This document shows positions 7,619 to 16,354 of a stretch of 64,000 nucleotides of DNA, piece by piece (position 1 is the stretch's first letter; the number at the start of each line of letters is the position of its first letter). The position numbers and the translations under genes are program-made. Source of the DNA: Pseudomonas sp. G2-4 (GTDB lineage Bacteria > Pseudomonadota > Gammaproteobacteria > Pseudomonadales > Pseudomonadaceae); NCBI RefSeq assembly GCF_030064125.1, contig NZ_CP125957.1:6227001-6291000 (forward strand). Direction: 5' to 3'. The notes below the pieces were generated by a model, which saw only the letters and a program-made list of their open reading frames with translations, searched no databases and was not told where the DNA came from.

Positions 7619-10341
7619 GCGCCAGCGTCGACCCACCGGCACTGCATGCCTCGGGCCTTGAGCACCGCTACGGCCAGCATGTCGCCCTGAGCGATATCGC
7701 CTTCAGCTTGCCGGTCGGCACCCGCTGCGGCCTGATCGGCCCGGACGGTGCTGGCAAGTCGAGCCTGCTGGGGCTGATTGCCGGGGTCAAGAAGCTCCAG
7801 CACGGCCAACTGGAGGTACTGGGCGCCTCGATCGAGGATCGACGCCATCGCAACACCCTCTATCGACGTATTGCCTTCATGCCTCAAGGACTGGGAGGCA
7901 ACCTTTATCCTGACTTGTCGATACGCGAGAACATCCGGTTTTTCGGCACGCTGTTCGGGTTATCGCGCTCAGAATGTGAACAACGCATGGGCCAATTGCT
8001 GCTGGCGACCGATCTGCAGCGTTTTGCCGAGCGTCCGGCAGGCAAATTGTCCGGTGGCATGAAACAAAAGCTCGGCCTGTGTTGCGCGCTGATCCACGAG
8101 CCGGACCTGCTGATTCTCGACGAACCCACCACCGGCGTAGACCCGTTGTCCCGGCGACGCTTTTGGGAGTTGATAGCGGACGTACGCCGACAACGGCCGC
8201 AACTGACCCTGCTGGTTGCCACGGCTTATATGGAAGAGGCCGAACAATTCGAGCATTGCCTGATGCTCGATAACGGTCGCTTGATCGCCCAAGGTTTAAG
8301 CGCTGAACTGGCCGCAGCCACGCCCGACGGCAAGCTCGACGCGGCGTTCACCCATTTCCAGGGTGACAGCGGCCGCAACACCGAGCCACTGAAGATCCCG
8401 CCCAGGACCGACGACACCACCGACATCGCCATCGAAGCTCACGACCTGACCCTGCGCTTTGGTGACTTCACCGCCGTCGACAAGGTCAGCTTTGCCATTG
8501 GTCGCGGTGAGATCTTCGGTTTCCTGGGTTCCAACGGTTGCGGCAAGACCACCACGATGAAAGTGCTGACCGGACTGATGCCCGCCAGCGAAGGCAGCGC
8601 CCGACTGCTGGGCAATCCAGTCAACGCCAAGGACCTCGCCACCCGCAAACGCGTAGGGTTCATGTCCCAGAGCTTTTCACTGTATGGCGAATTGAGCGTG
8701 CGCCAGAACCTGGCCCTGCACGCGAAACTGTTCGACCTGCCAAAGTCCGAAAGCAGCAGCCGTATCGAAGAACTGATCCAGCGCTTCAACCTCCAGGACC
8801 TCGCCGACCAACCTTGCGGCGCATTACCCCTGGGCCTGCGCCAGCGCTTGTCCCTCGCGGTGGCGGTGCTGCATCGCCCGGAAGTGCTGATTCTCGATGA
8901 ACCGACTTCAGGGGTTGATCCGGCAGCGCGGGATGACTTCTGGCGGTTGCTGATCGAGCTGTCTCGCGAACAAGGCGTGACGATTTTTCTCTCCACCCAC
9001 TTCATGAACGAAGCCCAACGTTGCGACCGCATTTCACTGATGCATGCCGGCAAGGTCCTGGCCTGCGACACTCCTGCGGCGTTGCAGAAGCAGTTCAACG
9101 GCCCGACTCTGGAAGCAGCCTTCGTCACCTGCCTGGAACACGCCCAAGGCGAGGCGCAGCAGGACAGCGCCCCCGTGACCCTCGACCACGCCGACGTCCC
9201 GCAGGACCGCCACGGCCTCAGCCTCGGCCGCCTGTTGGCTGTTGCCAGTCGGGAAGGCAAGGAACTGCTGCGCGACAAGGTGCGCATGGCCTTCGCCCTG
9301 CTCGGCGCCCTGTTCATGATGGTGATTTTCGGCTACGGCATCTCCCTGGATGTGGAAAAACTCGCGTTCGCCGTGTTTGACCAGGATCAGAGCCCGCAAA
9401 GTCGCGCTTACCTGGAAGCTTTCCGCAGCTCGCGCTATTTCGACGAACAGCCGGTTATCCAAAATGCGAACGAGCTGCATCGGCGCCTGCAGCACTCGGA
9501 CATCAAGCTGGCCCTGGAAATACCACCCGGCTTCGGTCGTGACCTGTACGCCGGTCGACAGCCCACCGTCGGCGCCTGGCTGGACGGCGGCATGCCGTTC
9601 CGCGCCGAGACCAGTCGCAACTACGTCCAGGCCGTGCATCAGGCCAATCTCGAGCAATGGGTCGAACAGAGCAGTCCGGCGCGAATCCCGCAAACCGCGG
9701 TCAAGTTGGAAACCCGGTTTCGCTACAACCAGGACGTGGTCAGCGTGAACGCCATCGGCCCGGGGGTGATGGCGCTGATCCTGGCGTTCATTCCGGCGAT
9801 GTTGACCGCCCTGGGCATCGTGCGGGAAAAGGAACTGGGTTCGATCACCAATTTCTACGCCACGCCGTTGACCCGCCTGGAGTTCCTGCTGGGTAAACAA
9901 GTGCCCTACCTGGCCGTCAGCCTGATCAACCTGGCCCTGCTGACGGCGATGAACCGCTGGCTGTTCGGCGTGCCGTTCAAGGGCAGCGGCCTGACGCTGG
10001 CACTGGGCGGCCTGCTCTACGTGCTGGCGACCACCAGCATGGGCCTGCTGATCTCGGCGTTCACCCGCACCCAGATCGCGGCGATCCTCGGCACCATGAT
10101 CATTACCAGCCTACCGACTATCCAGTTCTCGGGGCTGATCGTGCCACGTTCCTCCCTGGAAGGCGCCGCATCGGTGATGGGCCAGCTGTTTCCCGCCGGT
10201 TATTTCCTGGACATCGCCGTCGGCACTTTCACCAAGGCCCTGGACCTGCGCCAGTTATGGCCGCAATGCCTGGCGCTGTTCGGGTTCTTCCTGGGGTTCA
10301 CCGGGCTCAGCCTGGTCATGCTGAAGAAGCAGGAGGCCTGA
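7615..10341 (+). CDS. rbbA: RbbA-like ABC exporter: two ATPase domains fused to a permease
   Basis: 908-residue fusion. NBD1 has Walker A GPDGAGKS (residues 42-49), signature LSGGMKQKL and Walker B LLILDEPTTGVDP. NBD2 has Walker A GSNGCGKTT, Walker B VLILDEPTSGVDP and an altered signature, ALPLGLRQRL, instead of LSGGQ. The same alteration occurs in E. coli RbbA. The last 380 residues form an ABC2-type permease with one N-terminal helix, a large extracytoplasmic domain and about five C-terminal helices. E. coli RbbA is known as a ribosome-associated ATPase, but the flanking adaptor and permease genes argue for export. It is translationally coupled to both neighbours (4 bp and 1 bp overlaps). 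Confidence 0.88.
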   Translation: MSASVDPPALHASGLEHRYGQHVALSDIAFSLPVGTRCGLIGPDGAGKSSLLGLIAGVKKLQHGQLEVLGASIEDRRHRNTLYRRIAFMPQGLGGNLYPDLSIRENIRFFGTLFGLSRSECEQRMGQLLLATDLQRFAERPAGKLSGGMKQKLGLCCALIHEPDLLILDEPTTGVDPLSRRRFWELIADVRRQRPQLTLLVATAYMEEAEQFEHCLMLDNGRLIAQGLSAELAAATPDGKLDAAFTHFQGDSGRNTEPLKIPPRTDDTTDIAIEAHDLTLRFGDFTAVDKVSFAIGRGEIFGFLGSNGCGKTTTMKVLTGLMPASEGSARLLGNPVNAKDLATRKRVGFMSQSFSLYGELSVRQNLALHAKLFDLPKSESSSRIEELIQRFNLQDLADQPCGALPLGLRQRLSLAVAVLHRPEVLILDEPTSGVDPAARDDFWRLLIELSREQGVTIFLSTHFMNEAQRCDRISLMHAGKVLACDTPAALQKQFNGPTLEAAFVTCLEHAQGEAQQDSAPVTLDHADVPQDRHGLSLGRLLAVASREGKELLRDKVRMAFALLGALFMMVIFGYGISLDVEKLAFAVFDQDQSPQSRAYLEAFRSSRYFDEQPVIQNANELHRRLQHSDIKLALEIPPGFGRDLYAGRQPTVGAWLDGGMPFRAETSRNYVQAVHQANLEQWVEQSSPARIPQTAVKLETRFRYNQDVVSVNAIGPGVMALILAFIPAMLTALGIVREKELGSITNFYATPLTRLEFLLGKQVPYLAVSLINLALLTAMNRWLFGVPFKGSGLTLALGGLLYVLATTSMGLLISAFTRTQIAAILGTMIITSLPTIQFSGLIVPRSSLEGAASVMGQLFPAGYFLDIAVGTFTKALDLRQLWPQCLALFGFFLGFTGLSLVMLKKQEA

Positions 10342-11459
10342 TGCATACGCTTTCACATATCTGGCGTCTTGGGCTCAAGGAGCTGACCAGCCTGCGGTAC
10401 GACTCCGTCCTGCTGCTGTTTCTGGGCTACGCCTTCACCGTGGCGATCTATATGCCGGCGGCGGGTTCGGTGATCGGCGTCCACAACGCCAGCGTAGCGA
10501 TCGTGGATGAAGACCAGAGCCACCTCTCACGCGAGCTGGCCCAGGTCCTGCGACCGCCGGAATTTCAAACCCCGGTAGCACTGCCCTATGCCGAACTGGA
10601 CAAAGTCATGGACAGTGGCCGCTACACCTTTGTCATCAACGTGCCCGCCAACTTCCAGGCCGACCTGCTCGCCGGACGCGAACCGGCGCTGCAACTAAAC
10701 GTCGATGCCACAGCAATGAGCCAGGCGTTCATGGGCGCCGGTTACATCGGGCGGATTTTCCAGCAGGAACTGCTGACCTACAGCGGCCAGACGCAAACGA
10801 GCGAACAAACGCCCGTGAGGCTGACCACCCGCGCACTGTTCAACACCAACCTTGAGGGCGGATGGTTTCTGGCGGTGATCCAGATCGTCAACAACATTAC
10901 GATCCTGGCCATCATCCTGACGGGGACCGCATTGCTGCGCGAGCGTGAGCACGGCACCCTCGATCACTTGTTGGTGCTACCGCTGACAGCGCTGGAAATC
11001 ATGCTGGCAAAGATCTGGAGCAACATGCTGGTGGTGGTGGTGTGCACCTGGGCATCGCTGGAAATCATCGTCAAGTTCGCATTGGGAGTCCCGCTTGCCG
11101 GCTCCATGTTGCTGTTCCTGCTGGTGACCGCGCTCTACCTGTTCGCCAGTACCGCCCTGGGTATCTTCCTTGCCACCCTGGCCCGTTCGACGCCGCAGTT
11201 CGGTTTACTGTCGATCCCGGTCATCATCCCGATGCTGCTGTTGTCGGGCGGCAGCACGCCGCTGGACAGCATGCCGCAATGGCTGCAATGGGTGATGCAG
11301 GGCTCGCCATCGACCCATTTCGTCAGCCTCAGCGCGGCGATTCTGTTCCGTGACGCAGGGGTTGAGGTGGTCTGGCCGGACATGCTGGCGCTGGCGGTCA
11401 TCGGGCTTTTGTTCTTTGCCATCGCCCTGGGGCGGTTTCGCAAAAGCCTGGCGTCTTGA
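10341..11459 (+). CDS. yhhJ: ABC-2 type permease (YhhJ-like)
   Basis: 372-residue inner-membrane permease. The start is the ATG at 10341, which shares its A with the previous stop (TGATG) and has AGGAGG 4 bp upstream, so the longer open frame from 10257 is not used. An N-terminal helix (YDSVLLLFLGYAFTVAIYMP) is followed by a periplasmic domain of about 150 residues. Five or six C-terminal helices follow, containing the ABC2 motif REREHGTLDHLLVLPLTALE. It pairs with the permease half of the preceding fusion to form a heterodimeric exporter, with the HlyD-type adaptor as third part. Confidence 0.9.
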   Translation: MHTLSHIWRLGLKELTSLRYDSVLLLFLGYAFTVAIYMPAAGSVIGVHNASVAIVDEDQSHLSRELAQVLRPPEFQTPVALPYAELDKVMDSGRYTFVINVPANFQADLLAGREPALQLNVDATAMSQAFMGAGYIGRIFQQELLTYSGQTQTSEQTPVRLTTRALFNTNLEGGWFLAVIQIVNNITILAIILTGTALLREREHGTLDHLLVLPLTALEIMLAKIWSNMLVVVVCTWASLEIIVKFALGVPLAGSMLLFLLVTALYLFASTALGIFLATLARSTPQFGLLSIPVIIPMLLLSGGSTPLDSMPQWLQWVMQGSPSTHFVSLSAAILFRDAGVEVVWPDMLALAVIGLLFFAIALGRFRKSLAS

Positions 11460-11465
11460 TGAAAA

Positions 11466-11519
11466 AACGCCGCCTTCAGCAACGCCTGCGCAATCGTGGC
11501 ATTGAACAAAGGCGGCGTT
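11466..11519 (-). terminator. Terminator between the ABC exporter and the FliL-like gene
   Basis: Inverted repeat AACGCCGCCTT (11466-11476) / AAGGCGGCGTT (11509-11519). On the minus strand it is followed by a run of Ts, so it best serves the FliL-like gene. The loop is long, about 32 bases. Confidence 0.65.
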
Positions 11520-11528
11520 CCTGACGGC

Positions 11529-11945
11529 TTATTGAATGATCAGGTTGTTGAACAACAGATCATCCACCATCGGCTTGCCGGTTTCGTCGTTCATGACCTG
11601 CTGGGTCTGCTTCAACGCTTCCTGGCGCAGCTTTTCCTTGGCCTCCAGATTATTCATGCCCTCAGTGGTCTGCTGGGCGAACAGCGCCACCAACTGGTTA
11701 CGAATCAGCGGCTCGTTGGCCTTCACCGCTGCGGCGGCGGCATCGCCGGTCACGCGCAGGGCCACGTCGGCCTTGTAGACCTTCAGCTTCGCTGTACCGT
11801 CCAAGCCATAATTGCCCACGAACGGAGGGCTGAGGGTGATGTAACTGACCTTCGGTGCCTCGCCTTCCTTCGCTTCCTTGGCCTCTTCGGCCATCGCTAC
11901 CACAGGCAACGACAGGGCCAGCATCAACATGATCCGCGCTTTCAC
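11529..11945 (-). CDS. FliL-domain protein with signal peptide, outside a flagellar cluster
   Basis: 138 residues from the GTG at 11943-11945, which has GAGGAG 7 bp upstream; the longer frame from 12044 has no such site. The N-terminus (VKARIMLMLALSLPVVAMA) is a cleavable signal peptide. An acidic linker (EEAKEAKEGEAPK) follows, and then a FliL-like domain starting KVSYITLSPPFVGNYG. Classical FliL has an uncleaved membrane helix and associates with the stator. This version looks secreted to the periplasm, and no flagellar gene is near. The function is unknown; the FliL relationship is judged from the YITLSPPFVVNY-type motif. Confidence 0.8.
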   Translation of the reverse strand: MKARIMLMLALSLPVVAMAEEAKEAKEGEAPKVSYITLSPPFVGNYGLDGTAKLKVYKADVALRVTGDAAAAAVKANEPLIRNQLVALFAQQTTEGMNNLEAKEKLRQEALKQTQQVMNDETGKPMVDDLLFNNLIIQ

Positions 11946-12094
11946 AATTGACTCCTCATCCGGTTTGCGGCCCAGCATACCGCCCCGCCGTTCAAGCACA
12001 AGCTTATAGCCGGCTATCAGGACAGGGCATGCTCGTTGACCCATTGACTCTCACACCTACACTATCGGCCATCACTCCCAAAGGAATAGCCCTG

Positions 12095-13072
12095 ATGAAA
12101 GCCGTGCTGTGCAAAGAATTCGGCCCCGCCGAATCGCTGGTGCTGGAAGACGTCGCCAGCCCTGTCGCAAAGAAGAACGAAGTGCTGCTGGATGTGCACG
12201 CCGCCGGGGTGAATTTCCCTGACACGCTGATCATCGAGGGCAAGTATCAATTCAAACCACCTTTCCCGTTTTCCCCCGGTGGCGAAGCAGCGGGCGTTGT
12301 CAGCGCGGTGGGCGAAAAAGTCAGCCACCTGAAGGTCGGTGACCGGGTCATGGCATTGACCGGCTGGGGCAGCTTTGCCGAACAGGTGGCAGTACCGGGC
12401 TACAACGTGCTGCCGATCCCGGCGTCCATGGACTTCAACACCGCTGCTGCCTTCAGCATGACCTACGGCACCTCGATGCATGCCCTCAAGCAACGGGCCA
12501 ATCTGCAACCTGGCGAAACCCTGCTGGTGCTCGGCGCATCTGGCGGGGTCGGCCTCGCGGCGGTGGAAATCGGCAAGGCCATGGGCGCCCGGGTGATCGC
12601 GGCCGCCAGCAGCGCGGAAAAGCTCGCCGTGGCCAAGGCGGCGGGCGCCGATGAATTGATCAACTACAGCGAAACCAGCCTCAAGGACGAAATCAAGCGC
12701 CTCACCGATGGCCAAGGCGCCGATGTGATCTACGACCCAGTGGGCGGCGACCTGTTCGACCAAGCCATCCGCGCCATCGCCTGGAATGGCCGGCTGTTGG
12801 TAGTCGGCTTCGCCAGCGGGCGCATACCCGAACTGCCGGTGAACCTGGCCCTGCTCAAGGGTGCCGCCGTAGTGGGCGTGTTCTGGGGCTCCTTCGCCCA
12901 GCGCCAGCCCCAGGACAATGCCGCCAACTTCCAGCAATTGTTCGGTTGGTTCGCCGAGGGCAAGCTCAAGCCTTTGGTTTCGCAGCTGTACCCACTGAGC
13001 AACGCGGCCCAAGCGATCAATGACCTGGGGCAGCGCAAGGCCGTGGGGAAGGTGGTTGTGCAGGTGCGTTGA
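12095..13072 (+). CDS. NADPH:quinone oxidoreductase, zinc-independent MDR family
   Basis: 325-residue cytosolic oxidoreductase of the medium-chain dehydrogenase superfamily. It has a GroES-like N-terminal domain (GVNFPDTLIIEGKYQFKPP), then the NADPH-binding motif GASGGVGLAAVEIGKAMGA around residues 149-167. No zinc-ligand cysteines of alcohol dehydrogenases are present, so a quinone or enone reductase is expected. The start is ATG 12095, within the stretch AGGAATAGCCCTGATG. It stands as a single gene between the FliL-like gene (divergent) and the TonB_C-domain gene (convergent). Confidence 0.88.
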   Translation: MKAVLCKEFGPAESLVLEDVASPVAKKNEVLLDVHAAGVNFPDTLIIEGKYQFKPPFPFSPGGEAAGVVSAVGEKVSHLKVGDRVMALTGWGSFAEQVAVPGYNVLPIPASMDFNTAAAFSMTYGTSMHALKQRANLQPGETLLVLGASGGVGLAAVEIGKAMGARVIAAASSAEKLAVAKAAGADELINYSETSLKDEIKRLTDGQGADVIYDPVGGDLFDQAIRAIAWNGRLLVVGFASGRIPELPVNLALLKGAAVVGVFWGSFAQRQPQDNAANFQQLFGWFAEGKLKPLVSQLYPLSNAAQAINDLGQRKAVGKVVVQVR

Positions 13073-13124
13073 CGTTGTCACAGCGGTCCAGGCGCCAGAG
13101 GCTCCGGACCGCTCCAGGCAAGCA

Positions 13125-13736
13125 CTAAAGCAACTCACGCACCTCCTTTGGCAACATTCGCACATACCGCGACGCCGGGTAGCTCCCGCAACGCTGTACG
13201 ATCCAGGGCACGTGCCGATTGAATTTGGCGATCAGGGCCAACCGTTCGGCATCCGGAAGCTGTTTCACAAAAAACACATTGGACAGGTAACGACGCGTGT
13301 AATCGAAAGGCAGCAGGTCCAGCAGAAACAGCTGGTCCCTGGCATGCGCATTGATCTCCGAACATCGCCAGGTCTTGATCCATTTATTAGCGTCAAGGGG
13401 CACGTCATCCAGGCGGAACTCCATCGGCGCCACGGCTTGCGCCTGCGCAGGATGGTCGTTGTCCACTGTCCAGGGCTTGAAGCGCCACTGGTCCACGGCC
13501 TTTCGTGCGGCGTCGGCAAAGTCGGGATGATCGCTCTGCAGAATCGCAATCTCATCGACATGGCCGTCGGCATGCACCGTGAAGCCAACCCTCACCCCCC
13601 CCATGACGCCTGTTCGGGCGAGGGCCGTCGGGTAGACCGGCTTGGGATTGTTCTCGGGCACCAACAGCACATCAGCCGCCCAACTCGCACCGCACAAACA
13701 CAGCAACAGCATCACAACACACCCTCGCATCCCCAT
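13125..13736 (-). CDS. Secreted protein with TonB C-terminal-type domain
   Basis: 203 residues with an N-terminal signal peptide (GCVVMLLLCLCGASWA). A TonB_C-like fold follows: PVYPTALARTGVMGGVRVGF, DGHVDEIAILQSDHPDFADA and the ending WRFKP. It has no N-terminal membrane anchor and no proline-rich spanner, so it cannot act as a conventional TonB. The last 95 residues (from about VPLDANKW) are a separate region I do not recognise. No exbB/exbD or receptor gene is adjacent. It may be a periplasmic protein that uses the domain for protein or peptidoglycan contacts. Confidence 0.75.
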   Translation of the reverse strand: MGMRGCVVMLLLCLCGASWAADVLLVPENNPKPVYPTALARTGVMGGVRVGFTVHADGHVDEIAILQSDHPDFADAARKAVDQWRFKPWTVDNDHPAQAQAVAPMEFRLDDVPLDANKWIKTWRCSEINAHARDQLFLLDLLPFDYTRRYLSNVFFVKQLPDAERLALIAKFNRHVPWIVQRCGSYPASRYVRMLPKEVRELL

Positions 13737-13925
13737 TCCCTCCCCTGAATGCCAAGACCTGGCAAGAACGTAAAGGGTAAAGGGCGAGGCTTATGGGCTA
13801 AATGGCGAGACTTCCCATTGGGTTGAAGGATGTTTCCCACTGTCTTGTCCCGCATCCAACGATGTGACGCATGAAAGAGCATCGGGCGACATTTCCCACA
13901 ACGCCACCTACTTATTCCTGAGCGA

Positions 13926-14008
13926 CATGTTCACTTAAGAACATTCGATAAGGAAAATTTCCCCTGTTTAACCGATAAGAAGCAATGCTATTTTCGGTAA
14001 CGAAACTG
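13926..14008 (+). promoter_or_regulatory. Possible GlpR operator region upstream of glpT
   Basis: The 316-bp gap before glpT is AT-richer in its second half and holds two 20-bp matches to the E. coli GlpR operator consensus WATKYTCGWWAWCGAWMATW: 13940-13959 and 13989-14008, each 17 of 20 by eye. A weaker 15/20 copy at 13926-13945 overlaps the first and contains TGTTC-N6-GAACA. This suggests repression relieved by glycerol-3-phosphate. glpR itself is not in the window. Nothing is seen in 13737-13925. Confidence 0.5.
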
Positions 14009-14052
14009 TAACATTCGCATCCGCAGTCATAACAAGAACCTGGAGCCCTTGA

Positions 14053-15402
14053 ATGTTTGCTTTCTTTCGTCCTGCCGCTCATCAGGCGTCCCTGCCTGAA
14101 GAAGAAATAGACAGCACCTACCGACGCCTTCGCTGGCAGATCTTCGCCGGCATTTTCATTGGCTACGCAGGGTATTACCTGCTGCGCAAGAACTTTTCCC
14201 TGGCCATGCCGTACCTGATCGATGAGGGTTATACCCGGGGTCAGTTGGGCCTGGCCATGTCGGCCATCGCCATCGCCTATGGGCTTTCGAAGTTTCTGAT
14301 GGGCCTGGTGTCCGACCGCTCCAATCCGCGCTACTTCCTGCCGTTCGGCTTGCTGGTCTCGGCAGGGGTGATGTTCGTGTTCGGTTTCGCGCCTTGGGCG
14401 ACGTCCAGCGTGACCATGATGTTCATCCTGCTGTTCATCAACGGCTGGGCCCAAGGCATGGGCTGGCCGCCAAGTGGGCGAACCATGGTGCACTGGTGGT
14501 CACAGAAAGAACGCGGCGGCGTGGTCTCGGTGTGGAACGTGGCGCACAACGTCGGCGGCGGCCTGATTGGCCCGCTGTTCCTGCTGGGGATGGGCTGGTT
14601 CAATGACTGGCACGCGGCATTCTATGTGCCCGCTACCGTAGCGCTGGCCGTGGCCGTATTTGCCTTCATGACCATGCGCGATACCCCGCAATCGGTGGGG
14701 CTGCCGCCGATCGAGAAATACAAGAACGACTATCCGGAAGGCTACGACGCCAGTCACGAGGACGAATTCAGCGCCAAAGAAATCTTCGTCAAGTATGTGC
14801 TGCGCAATAAAATGCTCTGGTACATCGCCATGGCCAACGTGTTTGTTTATCTGCTGCGCTACGGCGTGCTCGACTGGGCGCCGACCTACCTCAAGGAAGC
14901 GAAAGGCTTCACGGTGGATAAAAGCTCCTGGGCCTACTTCTTCTACGAGTGGGCAGGCATTCCCGGCACGCTGCTGTGCGGCTGGATGTCGGACAAGATC
15001 TTCCGCGGCAACCGTGGCCTGACGGGCATGGTGTTCATGGCACTGGTGACCGTGGCAACGCTGGTGTACTGGCTCAACCCGGCCGGTAACCCGACCGTCG
15101 ACATGATCGCCCTGGTTTCCATCGGCTTCCTGATCTACGGCCCGGTGATGTTGATCGGTCTGCAAGCATTGGAACTGGCACCGAAGAAAGCCGCCGGTAC
15201 TGCTGCGGGCTTCACGGGTCTGTTTGGATACCTGGGGGGCTCGGTCGCGGCCAGCGCCGCCATGGGCTACACCGTGGACCATTTCGGCTGGGACGGTGGT
15301 TTTGTGCTGTTGATCGGTGCCTGTCTGCTGGCGATGGTGTTCCTCGCGCCAACCCTATGGCACAAGCAAATCGCCAGTCAGAGCCGCGAAGCGGTCGCCT
15401 GA
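14053..15402 (+). CDS. glpT: Glycerol-3-phosphate transporter GlpT
   Basis: 449-residue major facilitator protein with 12 predicted helices that exchanges external glycerol-3-phosphate for inorganic phosphate. It is co-linear with E. coli GlpT over its whole length: the N-terminal [18 protein letters not shown], then [16 protein letters not shown] (containing the essential first Arg), [20 protein letters not shown], and the C-terminal [20 protein letters not shown]. GlpT is also the entry route for fosfomycin in Pseudomonas. The GlpR-like operators upstream fit glycerol control. The 3' end overlaps the convergent chaC gene by 25 bp. Confidence 0.96.
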   Translation: MFAFFRPAAHQASLPEEEIDSTYRRLRWQIFAGIFIGYAGYYLLRKNFSLAMPYLIDEGYTRGQLGLAMSAIAIAYGLSKFLMGLVSDRSNPRYFLPFGLLVSAGVMFVFGFAPWATSSVTMMFILLFINGWAQGMGWPPSGRTMVHWWSQKERGGVVSVWNVAHNVGGGLIGPLFLLGMGWFNDWHAAFYVPATVALAVAVFAFMTMRDTPQSVGLPPIEKYKNDYPEGYDASHEDEFSAKEIFVKYVLRNKMLWYIAMANVFVYLLRYGVLDWAPTYLKEAKGFTVDKSSWAYFFYEWAGIPGTLLCGWMSDKIFRGNRGLTGMVFMALVTVATLVYWLNPAGNPTVDMIALVSIGFLIYGPVMLIGLQALELAPKKAAGTAAGFTGLFGYLGGSVAASAAMGYTVDHFGWDGGFVLLIGACLLAMVFLAPTLWHKQIASQSREAVA

Positions 15403-16046
15403 TCCAGGGCTGACTTGCAGCGCTTGAGCCGCGCCTCCAGATTCCGGTCTGGCATGGCGTGGCTGCGCAGGGCGTGGATGGTCTGCTCGACATAATCGCG
15501 GGTGGTGCCGTAGCGCCCACAGGCGCTTTCGAACACCTGGCTCAGTACATGGTCCGGCAAGTTGCCGGCGTAGCTGGGCAGGTGTCGCTCCAGGACAAAT
15601 CCCAAGGCTTGTACCCGACTGCCATCCTCAAGACGGCAACTGAGCCAATGTGGCCGATAGGACGGGAACGGCATCTCGCGTTGCCACAAGGCAAACAGCG
15701 AGTCCTCGAGATTCTCTTGCGGCAAGCGATAAGCGAAACCGCTGCAAGAGCCGCCGCGATCCAGCCCGAATACCAATCCCGGCAACTCCGGGGTGCCACG
15801 GTGTTCATGGGACCACAAATACAACCCGCGATGATAACCATGGACCCGGCCGCGCATTCGCTCCACCGCCGTGCATTCCGGCCGCCAGATCAAAGAGCCG
15901 TAAGCGAACAGCCAGACCGGACCGCCCAAGTGAAGGCCCATGGTCGATTGCATCGAGGCGAGCAATTGTTCACGGGTCAGCTGTGGCCCCAAGTCGAGTC
16001 GTGGCGGGTACGGTGCACAGGTGATGGCGGATTCGATAACGGTCAT
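15378..16046 (-). CDS. chaC: ChaC-family gamma-glutamylcyclotransferase
   Basis: 222-residue cytosolic enzyme of the ChaC family, which cleaves glutathione to 5-oxoproline and Cys-Gly. The substrate-loop motif is [14 protein letters not shown] (residues 44-57). Family blocks [40 protein letters not shown] and [10 protein letters not shown] follow. The last 25 bp overlap the end of glpT in antisense. Upstream is a 309-bp gap with a perfect palindrome and a REPIN, so it is probably a monocistron with its own control. Confidence 0.9.
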   Translation of the reverse strand: MTVIESAITCAPYPPRLDLGPQLTREQLLASMQSTMGLHLGGPVWLFAYGSLIWRPECTAVERMRGRVHGYHRGLYLWSHEHRGTPELPGLVFGLDRGGSCSGFAYRLPQENLEDSLFALWQREMPFPSYRPHWLSCRLEDGSRVQALGFVLERHLPSYAGNLPDHVLSQVFESACGRYGTTRDYVEQTIHALRSHAMPDRNLEARLKRCKSALDQATASRL

Positions 16047-16195
16047 GGCCGGTAGCGTTTGGCTCCTCGCGGTTCAGAAAGTGGGATAGCGCGCCGTCAT
16101 GGCGCTGACGCTTGGCAAAACCAAAGGCAAATTGGATGCCATGAAGGCTGGGGGGCGCTGGCATATACCTTAACGGCATCTAGCTTAGAGACTAA

Positions 16196-16210
16196 ATACC
16201 GAATCGGTAT
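16196..16210. promoter_or_regulatory. Perfect palindrome upstream of chaC
   Basis: ATACCGAATCGGTAT, two 7-bp arms around one central base, lies 150 bp before the chaC start. It is surrounded by AT-rich sequence with TATAT-type steps (GCATATA, GATATATGC). It has the size and symmetry of a dimeric repressor site. The regulator is not known. Confidence 0.4.
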
Positions 16211-16228
16211 ATTGGCTGATATATGCCC

Positions 16229-16322
16229 TGTGGCGAGGGAGCTTGCTCCCGCTCGGTTGCGCAGCGACCGCAAGTTTTTGGGGCCGCTTCGCAGCCCAGC
16301 GGGAGCAAGCTCCCTCGCCACA
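16229..16322. repeat. REPIN, GTGGCGAGGGAGC type
   Basis: Two inverted copies of the REP core TGTGGCGAGGGAGCTTGCTC around a 45-bp spacer that itself can fold (GGGGCCGCTTCGCAGCCC). It sits between the 3' end of the ferredoxin-reductase gene and chaC. Confidence 0.9.
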
Positions 16323-16354
16323 AAAGCCTATGAACCCAGATTTCAGGTCAGCCG

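Noticed and set aside
6644..11459. Type I secretion or toxin-export cluster
   Set aside because: An HlyD-family adaptor is present, but there is no TolC-like gene and no RTX or other secreted substrate nearby; the gene trio matches yhiI-rbbA-yhhJ instead.
11948..12094. Upstream extension of the quinone oxidoreductase
   Set aside because: The extension lacks family similarity; the ATG at 12095 has a ribosome site and begins at the conserved N-terminus.
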